Below, in pieces: positions 20,992 to 32,348 of a stretch of 60,000 bases of DNA. How positions within the stretch are numbered: the stretch's first letter is position 1; every line of letters starts with the position of its first letter. The notes beneath the pieces were generated by a model. The model did no database searches and was not told where the DNA came from. It was given only the letters and a program-made list of their open reading frames with translations. A program made the position numbers and the translations under genes. The stretch comes from Adiantum capillus-veneris (Eukaryota > Streptophyta > Polypodiopsida > Polypodiales > Pteridaceae), in contig CM043945.1 in the NCBI GenBank assembly GCA_014529385.2, positions 140,100,241-140,160,240 on the forward strand, in the 5' to 3' direction.

Positions 20992-22015
20992 GTCTTTAAT
21001 TAGTTTAATTTCTTTTATAAGTTAGCATTGCATACGTAAGAAGGATAAACTGGCTGAAAACGGAAGGTAACTTCCAACGTGCATTTGTTTATAATGTAGG
21101 AAAAAATTGTTTGGGTTAAAACTGGTTGAATTAGGAAAGATATGTTTGATCATCCTTAAGACAGCTTGTCTCAAGACACCTTCGACTCCTTAGTATGAAT
21201 TGATGATAATGATTGGCTTTCTAGCCACGGAGAAGTCAGTTTCATAAGTTAGGATACCGTTTTTTATCCTAGGGGAGCCGCCCGGTTGTATGGGCAACTG
21301 GTTTGGTGTATCGGCACCCGTAACCTTGGGTGGGGGTTTATCCACTCCGGATTTGAATAAGGAATGCGTGCCGTTTTTCACCCTTAGGTGGTCTTGAGAC
21401 AAGAAGAGTATTGGTCATGGTTATTATGGATAATGTTTTGATTGACAGTACCCTGTCTTAAGTTTAAAGATGTTTGTTTTCTAAAAGAATGCTTTCAATG
21501 TTGTCTTCAAGGAATTACTGTGATGGAACGTTAAAAGAAACCATTATTTTAAATGTTAAAACAATGTGATAATAAGATAAATGAATCTTGTGTGAGTGCG
21601 GGGTGGTAAGTGGGGATTGACTAAGGTTGTCAATCATGGACGGGTGGACCTGATTAGTCAGGTAACTATCCATCCTTGCGTACTAAATTTAGAAAACTTC
21701 TTCAATTGGAAGAGGAGTCCACTAGCGGCTGTGCCCTCACATCTGCTAGGGGGAAAAAAGCGTTGGTTGAGGATACCTTAGCCCAATTGTGGCAGTTATA
21801 GGGCCAAAATAGTTTTTTGGACTTTAATACATTGTCCCGTTTCCCCTGCGAGACAGGACTAGGTCTTCTTCTAAGGATATAGACCCAAGACATTGTCAAT
21901 GGTAAAGGTTTATTCCTTGGATTTTTCTTGTTTAGAGACTTTGATTTTTCTCAGACCTAGAGACCTGTCAAGGATCCCATCCCGATCTTGGTATAGGCGG
22001 GTTGGGGATCTTACA

Positions 22016-22330
22016 ACATTTAAGCCACGGTAGTCTACGCACATGCGCATACTGCCATATTTTTTCTTCACTAATAGGATAGGAGAAGCCCATGGTGAAG
22101 AAGTGGGTTAGATAAACCCTTTGCTAAGGTAGTCAGCAAGCTGACGTTCCACCTCAGCAGCTTCAGAGTAACTCATGCGGTAGGGTGGTTTACTGAGAGG
22201 TTTAGTGCATGCAACCACATTGATGCTATGTTGCACCGATCATGTCGACGATAATCCTGGTGGAAAATCATTAGGAAAAACATCGTGAAATTCCTTTAAT
22301 AAATTTTTTAACTCACTAGCAACTTTTGCT
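22016..22330 (-). pseudogene. pol: C reverse transcriptase N-terminal part
   Basis: Reads LKNLLKEFHDVFPNDFPPGL, RMSYSEAAEVERQLADYLSKG and [20 protein letters not shown], the standard start of a Ty3/gypsy RT, with two stops. It ends at VDYRGLN where unit K is inserted; RT continues at 18347. Confidence 0.9.
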
Positions 22331-22875
22331 TATTGGGAAGTATCCATTGGTGGAAGAGATGAGAGAGAAGCATGTGGCATTGAGGAATGTTCAACAGATT
22401 CAATGTTAAAGAGACAATGAGTAACACGGAAAACTTGATCTATTTCATTATAAAAAACAAGCTGCATCAACTCAGCTGTACATATCAGTGGTGAAGAAGG
22501 TACATCCTTCTCTCCTAACAACAACACATGTGCGCCATGGGATTCAAACATCAAGCTGTTGTGCTCATAGCTACACTTCAATGATGGTCCTAGGCTATGT
22601 AACCATTCCCTACCAAGGAACACGTCTGCCCTCTCCATGTTCATAACCTGAAAATCCGAGGATGTGGAGTAGCTTTGTATTTCCAACGGTACAGCTTGGA
22701 CTTGAGTATCCCAAACTTTGGCATCATATCCATTCATCATTGCTACCTTGTAGCGGTGGGTACTCGGAGTTTGAGGCAATTTGAGTTTTTTCACCAATCC
22801 ATAATTGGTAAAATTGTGAGTAGCACCGTCATCTACCAAGATGAGCACCTTGTGCCCTTGCAGAGATGCGTGCAT
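22330..22875 (-). pseudogene. pol: C aspartic protease
   Basis: 181-codon frame with LVDDGATHNFTNYGLVKKL, where the usual DSGAT is DDGAT, and the distal VFLGREWLHSLG (flap/second strand). It cleaves Gag-Pol in related elements. The substitution next to the catalytic aspartate is unusual and may be inactivating. It follows Gag after a stop near 22900. Confidence 0.85.
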
Positions 22876-22902
22876 ACGTACTAACTCATGTGGTTTGAAG
22901 GT

Positions 22903-24139
22903 CTATTGCCACATGGAAGCTGTGAGACAACATTCATGCACCAACTCGGTGTGCGCTACTTCCACTGCAGAGAATCGTGAGGAAGACTCAAGAGGCAACA
23001 GTTGCACCATGTGCACTGCTTTCTCCTTGCCATGAGCAGCAGATTTCCCCTTGGGACAATCCTTTTTTCCATGACCGCTTCCCAAGCATTGAAAACATAA
23101 TTTCTCTTTCTTAGCCTTATCAAAGTCCTTAGGAGAGAGAGGACCTCTGGACCACTTGGGTTTTTTAAATGCTTCAGAATTGGCTACTATAAATTTCCTT
23201 TTATTGTGCTCGTATTGTGTGCGCGTATTACCATGTGTATTAGCAAGAACGTGATTATGATGTGATTTCTTTTCATCCGGATCATCGTGAATATGTGCTT
23301 TCACTATGGCTTCCTCAAGTGTTTTAGGGTCTTGAGTCTTGACGTACTTCTTAAGCTTTGGCGTCAGGACCACGGATAAACCCACATACTTACTGAAAGG
23401 TGTCTAGTCCTTCCAAATTGAGGATAACATCCCGATAGTGAGATATATATTCAAGTAATGATGGGTATTGGTGCATGGAACACGTGTCCCAAGCCGTCCA
23501 ATTCCGATCTGCCTCATTTGTAGGCAAGAATTCTTTGCAAAACATAGTTTCAACAGCTGCCCAACTCTGTGGTATGATATTCTTCTCCTTCAGAGATATC
23601 CACCATTTATAGGCCTTGGCTTGCAGAGTTAAGCTTGTTTGCAGTGCTCTGACTGCGTTTGGAGTACACTGTAAGGCGTGAATTCCATCCCACTTTTTGA
23701 GAAATGTATTCAATGCATCCTTATTGCGATCTCGGTCTTCTTCCTTAAAAGTCGGTGTTTTGGTGTTTTTCAACAACTCATCGACCTCTTTTGCAATGAG
23801 AGTGTGCAAAGCATTGGCAGATGGACCTTGTCCATGATCAGAAGGGTCTTGCCCCTATGTAGCAACGTGCTCATGCATGTGCGTGTCAGCAGGACCCTTG
23901 GACTGCTGTTGCATAAGTTGTATCACTAACGTGGATAATTTAGTGATGTTTTCATTTAAAGATGCAAAATTTCCTTCCATGACTAATATGCGTGTTTGAA
24001 GTGCACAAAATTCTTGAATATCAAGCAGTCCATAAGCCTGGTCACCCGCCGTAGCATCGCGGGCACTCTCTGTGAGAGTTTCCGACTGTGAGCCATCACA
24101 GGCAGGATCAGGCGTTTGATGCTCGAAATCAAAATTCAT
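22903..24139 (-). pseudogene. gag: C Gag with CCHC knuckle
   Basis: From ATG 24139 (MNFDFEHQTPDPACDG) through a coiled-coil-like segment (MEGNFASLNENITKLSTLV), a retrotransposon Gag domain (AKAYKWWISLKEKNI, FCKEFLPTNEADRNW, LLEYISHYRDVIL) to a zinc knuckle CFQCLGSGHGKKDC. One stop near 23855 and one frameshift near 23388 break it into three frames. About 410 residues in all, a normal Gag length. Confidence 0.88.
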
Positions 24140-24633
24140 ATTAATATCTCAATCCATGGCAACACCGTGCAGTGGAAGGAGCAGAAGAAAAAATACCTTG
24201 AGTCGAGGAAAATTAATCCCATAGTTGTAATTGGCACCGCAAAGGGTAATTAGTCGTGCTAATTACGTCAATTGTCTAGGTTGTAATCAATCCTCAATTC
24301 CAGCCATACAGGTACTCTACTTGGACGTGTCGTAGCCGAATCGGTTGCAATTGTTATTGCTTTAATGCAATTGAATTGATAAATACGGTCTCGAATGAAT
24401 CCCTTTGAGAAAATTTGAGGAAATTTATCACTTGCTGATTTTGTGCAGTTTAAGCTTGGGAACAGCAAACGGATTCCCTTTCGGAATTCCTTTGTCCTGG
24501 TTACACCTTCAAATGAGTGCGACGGCGTACTTGGAGGTATTCCTTGCATGTCCCGTGGGCATGCCCCCTTAACCAAAAAAAGTCCACCTTTGGACCTTAG
24601 GGAAAGCCCTTATGTGAAAAAGGGTGCCTAGTT

Positions 24634-24909
24634 ATGGCGATGGCGATGCAGGCCGCTACAGGCTCGTCGATGATGATCGTGGCACCCCGTGTGATGCTCC
24701 ACCAAGGTCGCTCACGAAACGAGTTGCACTCCCTGCTCTACAGCGCGCGTCGGATGAGCTCACTAGTGCCCGTGAGGGCGGAGGTCGAGTTCTGGTCCCT
24801 CCTTCGGCCAAGCCCCTCTACACACGAAATGCTTGGTGCGTTTTTCCTGTCGCCTAGCAAGCGGCTATGCCCACCATCAACTCCCTTTGCATGTGCATGC
24901 TTAACCTAA
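24634..24909 (+). pseudogene. GC-rich fragment with a plastid-transit-peptide look
   Basis: In the leader of C, antisense to it, lies a block much richer in G+C than its surroundings. Its plus frame starts MAMAMQAATGSSMM and continues with Arg/Ser-rich, acid-free sequence to SLVPVRAEVEF. The Ala/Ser-rich start, lack of acidic residues and a VRA-like cleavage context resemble a chloroplast transit peptide. It may be a captured first exon of a host gene. The later residues give no family match, and no splice structure can be proved. Confidence 0.35.
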
Positions 24910-24951
24910 AAGAAATGGTCCACAACCCACCCCTCTTTGCCTAGAATAACC

Positions 24952-24966
24952 TTGCTCTTGATACCA
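24952..24966 (-). other. C primer-binding site
   Basis: Minus strand TGGTATCAAGAGCAA, one base inside the LTR. It equals the initiator-Met site TGGTATCAGAGC with one extra A. Confidence 0.8.
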
Positions 24967-24967
24967 G

Positions 24968-25189
24968 TGTAAGACAAGGGGAACTAGTGCCTTGGAATCC
25001 ACCTCCCAACCTCCCACTATATAGGCCAAGCTCCTAGCCCTTTGCCCTAGCTGGAGTGTAAGACAAGGGGAACTACTGCCTTGGAATCCACCTCCCAACC
25101 TCCCACTATATAGGCCAAGCTCCTAGCCCTTTGCCCTAGCTCGACTCCCTTTCCACACTGCCTAGTCCGGCCTTGCCCTTGTCTTGACA
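24968..25189 (-). repeat. C 5' LTR with internal tandem duplication
   Basis: 222 bp. Bases 24968-25056 (89 bp) are repeated at 25057-25145; the unit 25057-25189 alone matches the 3' LTR. Both copies carry the CTATATAG TATA element, so U3 is doubled. Confidence 0.93.
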
Positions 25190-25194
25190 TTTAT

Positions 25195-25307
25195 AGAGTT
25201 GGGGGAGAGGGCATCTAGTGGCCTATTCGATGATGTCAAGTGTGTAGGCTTCCAAAGTAGAAGGTGTTCTCACTTGTGGTGGTGCGAATGTGTCACACAC
25301 CCCAACA
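25195..25307 (-). repeat. J LTR, 5' part
   Basis: Ends (plus strand) ...CACACCCCAACA, giving the minus-strand start TGTTGGGGTGTGTGAC. Separated from 15831-16012 by chromovirus C. The flank to the right is an RT fragment. Confidence 0.7.
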
Positions 25308-25313
25308 AGCACG

Positions 25314-25700
25314 AGTGATGATATGCCTACTTAATTGGAAGAAAGATATTTCTCCAAGATCAATCTTAGATTAGGACACTACCAAGTTGGGATCAGAAAA
25401 GAAGATACCCCTAAAATGGCTTTCGATACAAGGTTTGGGCATTATGACTTTACAGTCATGGCTTTTGGCCTAGGTATTGCCTGTACCACCTTTAACCGTC
25501 TCATGAGTAACCTTTTAGAAAAGATCTAGAAGATTTTATTGTGGAACTCTTTGATGAAAATATTATATTTTTCAAACACCCAAGAAGATCGAGAATAACA
25601 TGTACGCCATGTTTTGGGAATTCTTAGAAAAAGTCTAGCTATATGCTAAGCAAGGCAAGTGCTCTTTCTTCGTCGAAAAGGTGTATCTTCCCGTTGAAGG
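25314..25700 (+). pseudogene. Old Ty3/gypsy RT fragment
   Basis: One frame reads DDMPT*LEERYFSKINLRLG, then GIRKEDTPKMAFDTRFGHYD and FTVMAFGLG, the palm region of a gypsy RT. After 25530 only frame-shifted traces follow (ICKASKCSFFVEKVYL). It belongs to an element older than J, which abuts it at 25307. Confidence 0.8.
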
Positions 25701-27246
25701 TGCTTCCTCAAAGGAGTAGGAACATCTTACTTCTCAGTTTCCTCACCTTTCGTAATGTTTTTTTTTTGGGTGATCTTATTAATCTTTCCTAGCCCATTTA
25801 ATCGATGAATACAAGCTCCGTCTTGTTACCTTTTGTGTCACTCAACCAATGCAACCTTTTGTAATATGATAGTTTTTTGTAGATAATAGCAAGATTAGGG
25901 TTATCCTTTAAATATTGTAACTCAAGTCGCTATATGAAATTATAAAATAGATATATAAATAAATTTAGTTATATCGGTAATCCTCCCAGGTTATACAAAA
26001 TACCATATATAATAAACTAAGAACAAATTTAATTGTACCCATAAAGAGAAATCAGAGAAAGAAAGACTCAAGATAAGAACCAAGATCTTTAATATACTAT
26101 AAACTTGTTAAGAGATACAACAAAGATAGATTTTTTCCTACAAGCCAATAAGCCCATCCGTTACATGATCACAAAAGCAACTATCACAAGCATGACGCAT
26201 ATTAGGTAACTCATTTATTGGAATAATTCATCGTATTATCATAACAGCCGCCTCATAAGCATGAGGTGATATGCCAAAAGGGCCTCTAAGAGGAAAGTCA
26301 AAATGGGGATAAAGGCATATCTTGTGGTGAGGAAGGAACTGTGTGAGGATAAAAAGTTGTTCAGAGAACCCATGATGCATTGTTCTCAACACACAGTAAC
26401 ATTGAGAACACGAACACATAGCTTTGATAACCATAGCTAAGCAAACATTGTTGCAAAAGTGAACAAATCCTAAAGTGTTACCCTTGCTATGCTTCGAAAC
26501 GCCCACCATTTAGTTTGTGCTACTGAAGCTCCCAACTAACAAAAGAGCAAGCGCTCAGATCGCTCCAAAAAATTTCTTTTTACAAATTCACATGCTTGTT
26601 GAAGATAAGGCATGGCCACATATAAATCCAAATCCTACGACTAATCCATAAAGTAAGGTAATGAGCAAAGAGACACCCTAAAGGCTTACTTTTGCCAAGA
26701 ACGAGCAAGGTGAGGGTACTCATTAAGTTCATAGTGTTATTCTACACCTTGAAATTGGTAAAAGGACCAACTTGCTTTTCCATTAGTGAGCACCGAATGC
26801 CGTGCAAGTGAATGACTTGTCCTTCAGCAAAGCCTCTCAATGAAGTACCTTTTAAACTTGATAAGCTTGACATATTTCTCTGTGCTTAATTGGTTATGCA
26901 TCCCAGTATCAAGATTTTTTATCATCTTTTTAAAAGATTTTTGCACATTCTATTTCAAGCTCGCTTACGGAGTATATTGATCTCTTCAAACAATACTTGG
27001 CATCATTTAAGAATGTATGATGATAGTTGATGAAATTAGTCACTTTCTATCCTCATTGGTTACCCTAAGAACTAAACTCATACTTAATTGCATGTGTCAT
27101 GAAAAGAGGAGAGATCAAATTGGAATAAAGCCAAAACACTAACTTGGATGGCACACACACATAAACTTTGAATATTCGTACCCCTTATCTACTTCTACTC
27201 TACCCCTAAGTGGAAAAGAGTTTTTGCGAGATAGAACCCGAGGATC

Positions 27247-27394
27247 AATGTGGTAATTAAGAAAATCCTAATGTATGTGTGTGTGTGTGTGTGTGTGTGG
27301 CTTCTGCAAACATCACCCACAACTCTTTTCATAACCCTAATCTTTTGCTTCCCCCTCTTGTCACCTTCATCACTTCCTAAAGCTAACCATGAAT
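27247..27394. repeat. Direct repeat, left copy
   Basis: Shares GTGGTAATT..AAAATCCTAATGTGTGTG, ACCCACAACTCTTTTC and TTTCTAAAGCTAACCATG-type blocks with 28560-28693. The left copy has an expanded TG run. Roughly 1.2 kb lies between the copies. An old LTR pair or a repeated insertion; unresolved. Confidence 0.6.
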
Positions 27395-28559
27395 GGAAGA
27401 AATCTATCACTCAATTCTCTCACCACATGATTATGCCAATGATATTGCCACAATGAAGAGGTCTTGTGAGAAGCAAAATAGCACCAGCACAATTCCAAAG
27501 GCATCTTTCTCGGAAACGGTGCCAAAAGAAAATGGGGGGGTTTGCCACACAAGTAACATAGCACCAAGGAATATCATTGAATTCCTTAGATTTTTCAATC
27601 ATATGCTAGAAACTCTAGGACTAGAGCAAGTGAAAGTATTTCTGATGTAGAATGCTTTCAGGGCATTGATGAAACATGAGGCAAAGAGGTAGGGGGGACT
27701 CCCAATTTACGGGGTCACTTTGTGGCGACGATAATTTCTTGCATGATGAATTCCACTTAGGTTCATAAGGAAGATCTTGTAATCAAACTTGTGTGAGTCT
27801 TTGAGTGTACAATTCATTACAACAATTTACCCTTTTCCTCTACTTTTATTCACACATCCAATTGTTCATTCCCATAATTTTCCTTGTCTTTGAACTCAAT
27901 CTGCAATAACATTTGCCCAAAAATTGCATTCCACCAAAAATGGTAGTCTTTATTACCTCTACAAGATAACCATAAGAAGCAACCCTATTACATTTAACTT
28001 TGAAACTTTGTCACACTCTTCGCAAGGTATGTAAATTTGGGCTCCCACCAGAAAAAGGTAAGTTTTTCCCATCAACAAGTAAATTTGAATATTTATCAAT
28101 ATCTCCTCAGCCCACATGCTTACTAAACAATCAACTACAAAAGTGGTAATTGGATTGGGAGGATTAAGGGTGTACATAGGCAAAATATTCATGTTAGAGG
28201 CTAGCAATCTAGAAAGATTGTGCACTCATAATCAAGACCAATCATGAGGCTAGCAAACATTGATAAGATATTTCCCTTGAGTGTGATGATATTGCTTTGA
28301 AAGTTTGAAGCCGGCCACGTTTTTGGTTTGATGGTATGCAAAATGAAACATGGTCTTGAAGAATGACTCTAACTTACTTGAAATATTTAAAATATGTTTT
28401 TTTTTTCTACAAACATATTTTAAAAGATGGACTAACTTCTTACAAGAAGGAATCTTAACTATACCATCAAAAGGAGAGATGCTCTTTTTATGGTTAAAAA
28501 ACCTTGTGAAAGAAATACAAAACATACTATTTTCATTTGCTTGGACAATAGTATCTATT

Positions 28560-28693
28560 GTGGTAATTTAAAAAATCCTAATGTGTGTGGCTCTTCCGAA
28601 GAGCACCCACAACTCTTTTCACAACCCTAATCTTTCACTTCACCCTAGCTCAACTCTGTCAACTTCACCACTTTCTAAAGCTAACTAACCATG
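28560..28693. repeat. Direct repeat, right copy
   Basis: Partner of 27247-27394; lacks the TG expansion. Confidence 0.6.
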
Positions 28694-29596
28694 CATAGAT
28701 CTTATTTGGATGAAGGGCCAAGAAAATATGACATTAGATCTTACTTGCTGTAACACAATGATGCAACTCCTTTTGCTTGCCAAAAGAAATACAACATATT
28801 ACCTCTCAGATCAAAGCAACACAAGCAAAATTGGAACAAAACAAGCTGCAACTTCTAGAAAATTCCAACACACCCACCCATGCACTTGTCATCGCATTCA
28901 AGACTCAGCATGTCCCTGCGGCAATCACACAAGTGTCACTTGTAGAGGCAACTAGTCCAAAAAAGTGACATGCATAGAAACCCTTGCTCTTCTTACACGT
29001 CACAATGGCAGCCTCTTGCACAAATCAGGAAACTCTCTCAAGCTCAAAGTATCACATGCAAAATTGGAACAAAACAAGCTTGTCATCACATTAAAGACTT
29101 AGTATCTCCATGCGGCCATCATCCACATGCGAACAATCCACAAAAGTGGCCAGCTTCATGGAAATCAGGGCTTCATTAAGATGGGCAATGCTTTCCATAT
29201 GTGTCAGTAGCCCTTGCCACCACAGGAGAGGGCCACATGGTGGCAGTTGGCACAAGCAATGGGCGAGTTGCACATCAGGGTTAGCGATGAGTGCACCTTG
29301 TTTCTAGATCGCTAGCCTCTAACATGAAGATTTTGCATATGGCTTGGGTGGAGCATGGCTTTCTTTTCTTAATTCAAGTTTCACTCACAATTTGTGAATC
29401 TGGGAAAAAAAACATTGTGCACTCATAATCAAGACCTTCATTGTGGCCTCTCTTAGATCCATCACTATCTTGGACCTTTCATCTAGGACGAGAAAGTAGC
29501 TATGGAGTCTTCGGACAACAGTGCAGGCAAATAGTGAAAAGGTGTTCATCAAAATGAACACACTTGAAAGCACGTTGATGTTTCTTCTAAAAGTAC

Positions 29597-29855
29597 TGAG
29601 GCGGTCCGGGGCGGGCAACAAGAAGAGAAACCTCTAGACACCCTTCAAGGCTCCCATGCTGCTCAATGGGGTTCGGGCACAACACAACACAAACCAAAAC
29701 AACAAACCCACAGCCAAATCCCAACTACACAAGGGGCACCACTTAGTTTAAGAGTGAACTAGGATGCAAAAGAGGAGAATCGTTAGAGCAACCCATAAAC
29801 AAGCAAGGAATTTACACTAACCCTAACACCAATGGAACACTCTCACACACTAAAA

Positions 29856-29922
<67 letters not shown>

Positions 29923-32221
29923 GAGAGAGCGAGATGGTGTACAACTTAGCTTCAACTTTATATTTTGCACAAAAAGGAACTGAGAGCTTGCGGAATCAAG
30001 TGACAAGATTTGGTTATAGCATCACTAGCACATTGTCTTAGGGTTATGGGAGCCCTCTCACCATCCACCCTCTTACAATGGTAGCCAAACAATAGCCAAT
30101 GAATCACAAGCAACAAAACAACAAACTTCAATGAAACAAGTCACCTTATGAAGCTGAATGAGTTTGCCAAGCCAAATTGGAGGAGAAGCGTGAGCCTAAT
30201 TTGGACATGAATTGCACCCAAAACTACCAATTCATTGATGTTGGGGTAGATACAACAATGGTAGGAAGAATATCTTCTACTCGCACTCACTCAAACTAGC
30301 TCAAGCTTTTCTATGCACCAAGGTGATGGTGTATAGAAAGCTTACTCTCTCTTTACAACCAAGATAGAACTGGCGTGTGATACGCTCAATCTAGTGTGCA
30401 ATGGTATAGTGATGTCTATTACAAGGAGGAATGGGTTCTATTTATAGGTTTTAGAAGCCTTGATTAGGATTAAGCTTAATCAATTTTATTAGGAAAGATC
30501 AAGGATTATGAATTTTTATGAATTTCAAATGAGAATGGGGTCTCTCTTTTCTCTTGAGTCACATGGATGTGGGCTCAAGTAAGAGAATTATTGATGTGGT
30601 GAAAGGAGAGAAACTTCCATGGGAGTGAGTGAATTTGGTTTACTTGTGCGGTTGCCTACTCCATATGTTGATAGTGTGGGTGCATTTTTACAAGAGAAGT
30701 TAGTGGTAATAATCACTAGAATTGTTAGTGATACATTTAATGAAGGAAGAGGGGCGAATTAAAAGAGAATCATTGAGATGGTGAAGCTTTGAAGAAGCTT
30801 GAACTCACCCTTGTGTAGATTGTGGAAAAAATGACCGCTGGTCTTCTTCTTCTTCTTCGCTTCTTTACGCCGCCGCCACGATTGACCACCACTATGAAAA
30901 GAGGATTTGTTGATGAAAAATCCTCAATTTGCAGAAGTTATCATGGTTAAGATGCTGAATTTTAGATATTTTTAGGAGAGGTAAATGAAATTGTAACATA
31001 GAAGCAATAGAGAGAGACATGGAGAGGGTGTATGTATGTAGAGGTTCATAAAAGAACTATAGGGATGAAAGAGAAGGGTAATGGTGAAGAGGGTGGGAGA
31101 AGCCATGGAAATTGCAGGTTTGAGTGAGGGAAGGAGAGGGAGGGATGTGTAAGAGTGAGTAGGTGTGTGGAAGGGTGAGAGAAGACTAAGGGCTACTTGT
31201 GAGAAAAGTGGGCAGACTGGGGTCCACTCAAAAAATCATAGCTCACCGCTGGTAGCTCCAAAAATCATGAAAACATTTGAGGTGATTATTCAGAGCGTGG
31301 GATACATTTTCTCTTTAGACCACCGCTCCAAATTCGGAGTGGAGATAGGTGCCAAAATTCTCACAAAAAAGCCTGTTTTTTATGCCTGCAAAAGTCTTTT
31401 AGTGGCTCCCTCCTTTGTTGAATTTGTACAATGCATCCAAGAGTGAGCCCCTCCTTTGTCATTTTATAATACAAAGCATCCAAGTTGCCCTTGACCCATG
31501 CATGGAGGAGGATTATTGGTGAATAAAGAAATATATACATGGTGGGACTAGTGTATGGACTATTCATGGACTTTAGCTCAATGAGCACATGGTGTTAGAA
31601 TAATGAGTAAAAATAATAATAAAAATATGGAGGAGTTATGGATATGGAAAGATATTGGAATCATATGATATGGTCCCTCCTTTAATTATTTTGGGTGAAA
31701 AAGGAAAAGGTATGCAAGTAAATAATATAATAAACGTAACCAATGAGTAGAAATCAATTTTTTGTTTTCACGAGGGTGAGGGTGAAAATGTGGGAGTGAT
31801 TTGTATAAAGGAAAAATATGAGGTTAGAGTATGTACATATTGGCATAAAATATAATTATGGTGTAAGAGGATGAAAGAAGGTGTACATAGGTTTAATAAA
31901 ACACACACCTAAGTAGAAATATTTAAATAAAATACCAAAATAATTATAAAAAATCCCTATATTTAGGCCATATATACAATGAAATATTTATACACAAAGA
32001 GGCCATAGTATACTTTTATTTTTTTATTTTCTTTATTTTTTTGGTTCAACTAGCCCAGTGACTAGCTAGCTGAGGGTTTTTAAGAAGATATGGGAAAAGC
32101 CCCCTAACTCACACACGCCTATGTACAGTGAAATGGTAGGGATAGCCATAGCGTTTGGGTGAATTTGGTAGGGTGGAGTAACTTACTATGGCAATTATGG
32201 AAAGCCGAAAAACGGCTATCA
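29597..32221 (-). repeat. Tat-D 3' LTR
   Basis: 2,625 bp from TGAGGCGGTCCGG to AACGGCTATCA. GA microsatellite at 29859-29932; TATA box CTATAAATAG on the minus strand at 30438-30447. Matches 38142-40860 nearly throughout. Confidence 0.92.
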
Positions 32222-32237
32222 TTAGCCCTTCCCCAGG
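32222..32237 (-). other. Tat-D polypurine tract
   Basis: Minus strand TCCTGGGGAAGGGCTAA just before the LTR TGATAGCC. The purine run GGGGAAGGG is three to four bases from the LTR, slightly farther than usual. Confidence 0.65.
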
Positions 32238-32348
32238 ATGATGGTATATTCATGTACCATCATAGAGCATCTTTTCCAAAGAGAGTGCTTCAGAGTCCTT
32301 GACAAGATCTTCATTGTTTGGCCCCTCAGAATTTTGGCTGGAGTTACA

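Larger units (their letters stand above)
18348..22015 (+). mobile_element. K, 3.67-kb TG...CA unit inserted in RT (probable solo LTR)
   Basis: Removing this unit rejoins [13 protein letters not shown] (22016 side) to [11 protein letters not shown] (18347 side). Ends are TGTAAGGTTTCG and GGGGATCTTACA, flanked by GCATT (18343-18347) and ACATT (22016-22020), a 5-bp duplication with one mismatch. The two ends are not direct repeats, so it is not a complete LTR element; a solo LTR of an element with very long LTRs fits best, TGTAAG...CTTACA ends being common in some chromoviruses. It contains a TATA box, ~150-bp tandem repeats and a 61-codon ORF. Confidence 0.75.
16013..25189 (-). mobile_element. 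C, chromodomain Ty3/gypsy element (chromovirus)
   Basis: 9,177 bp with perfect 5-bp target duplications TTTAT at 16008-16012 and 25190-25194. Order on the minus strand: 5' LTR, PBS, leader, gag with zinc knuckle, protease, RT, RNase H, integrase, chromodomain, PPT, 3' LTR. About 3.67 kb of its length is unit K, inserted in RT. LTRs are very short (about 135 bp). The coding region has frameshifts, stops and an RT-RNase H deletion, so it is dead. Confidence 0.95.
25701..29596. other. Non-coding region with small dispersed repeats
   Basis: No recognised gene. Contains a T run near 25762, a TG microsatellite at 27276-27298, a pair of ~140-bp direct repeats (27247-27394, 28560-28693), an imperfect ~100-bp direct repeat (28815-28935, 29040-29135), a 31-bp inverted pair (28180-28210, 29306-29336) and a 23-bp exact repeat (28217-28239, 29414-29436). 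The frame at 27393-27650 is open for 85 codons without a recognised domain. Confidence 0.55.

Noticed and set aside
29385-29621. Minus-strand 78-codon frame just outside the Tat-D 3' LTR, apparently continuing a frame from the right flank (40769-40957).
   Set aside because: The two flanks cannot be joined with certainty because the right LTR end is truncated, and neither part matches a known family; probably chance.
29832-30041. Frames with long Arg-Glu, Ser-Leu or Glu-Arg runs.
   Set aside because: Products of the GA/CT microsatellite in the LTR; the same at 38403-38494, 42387-42454 and 58267-58340.
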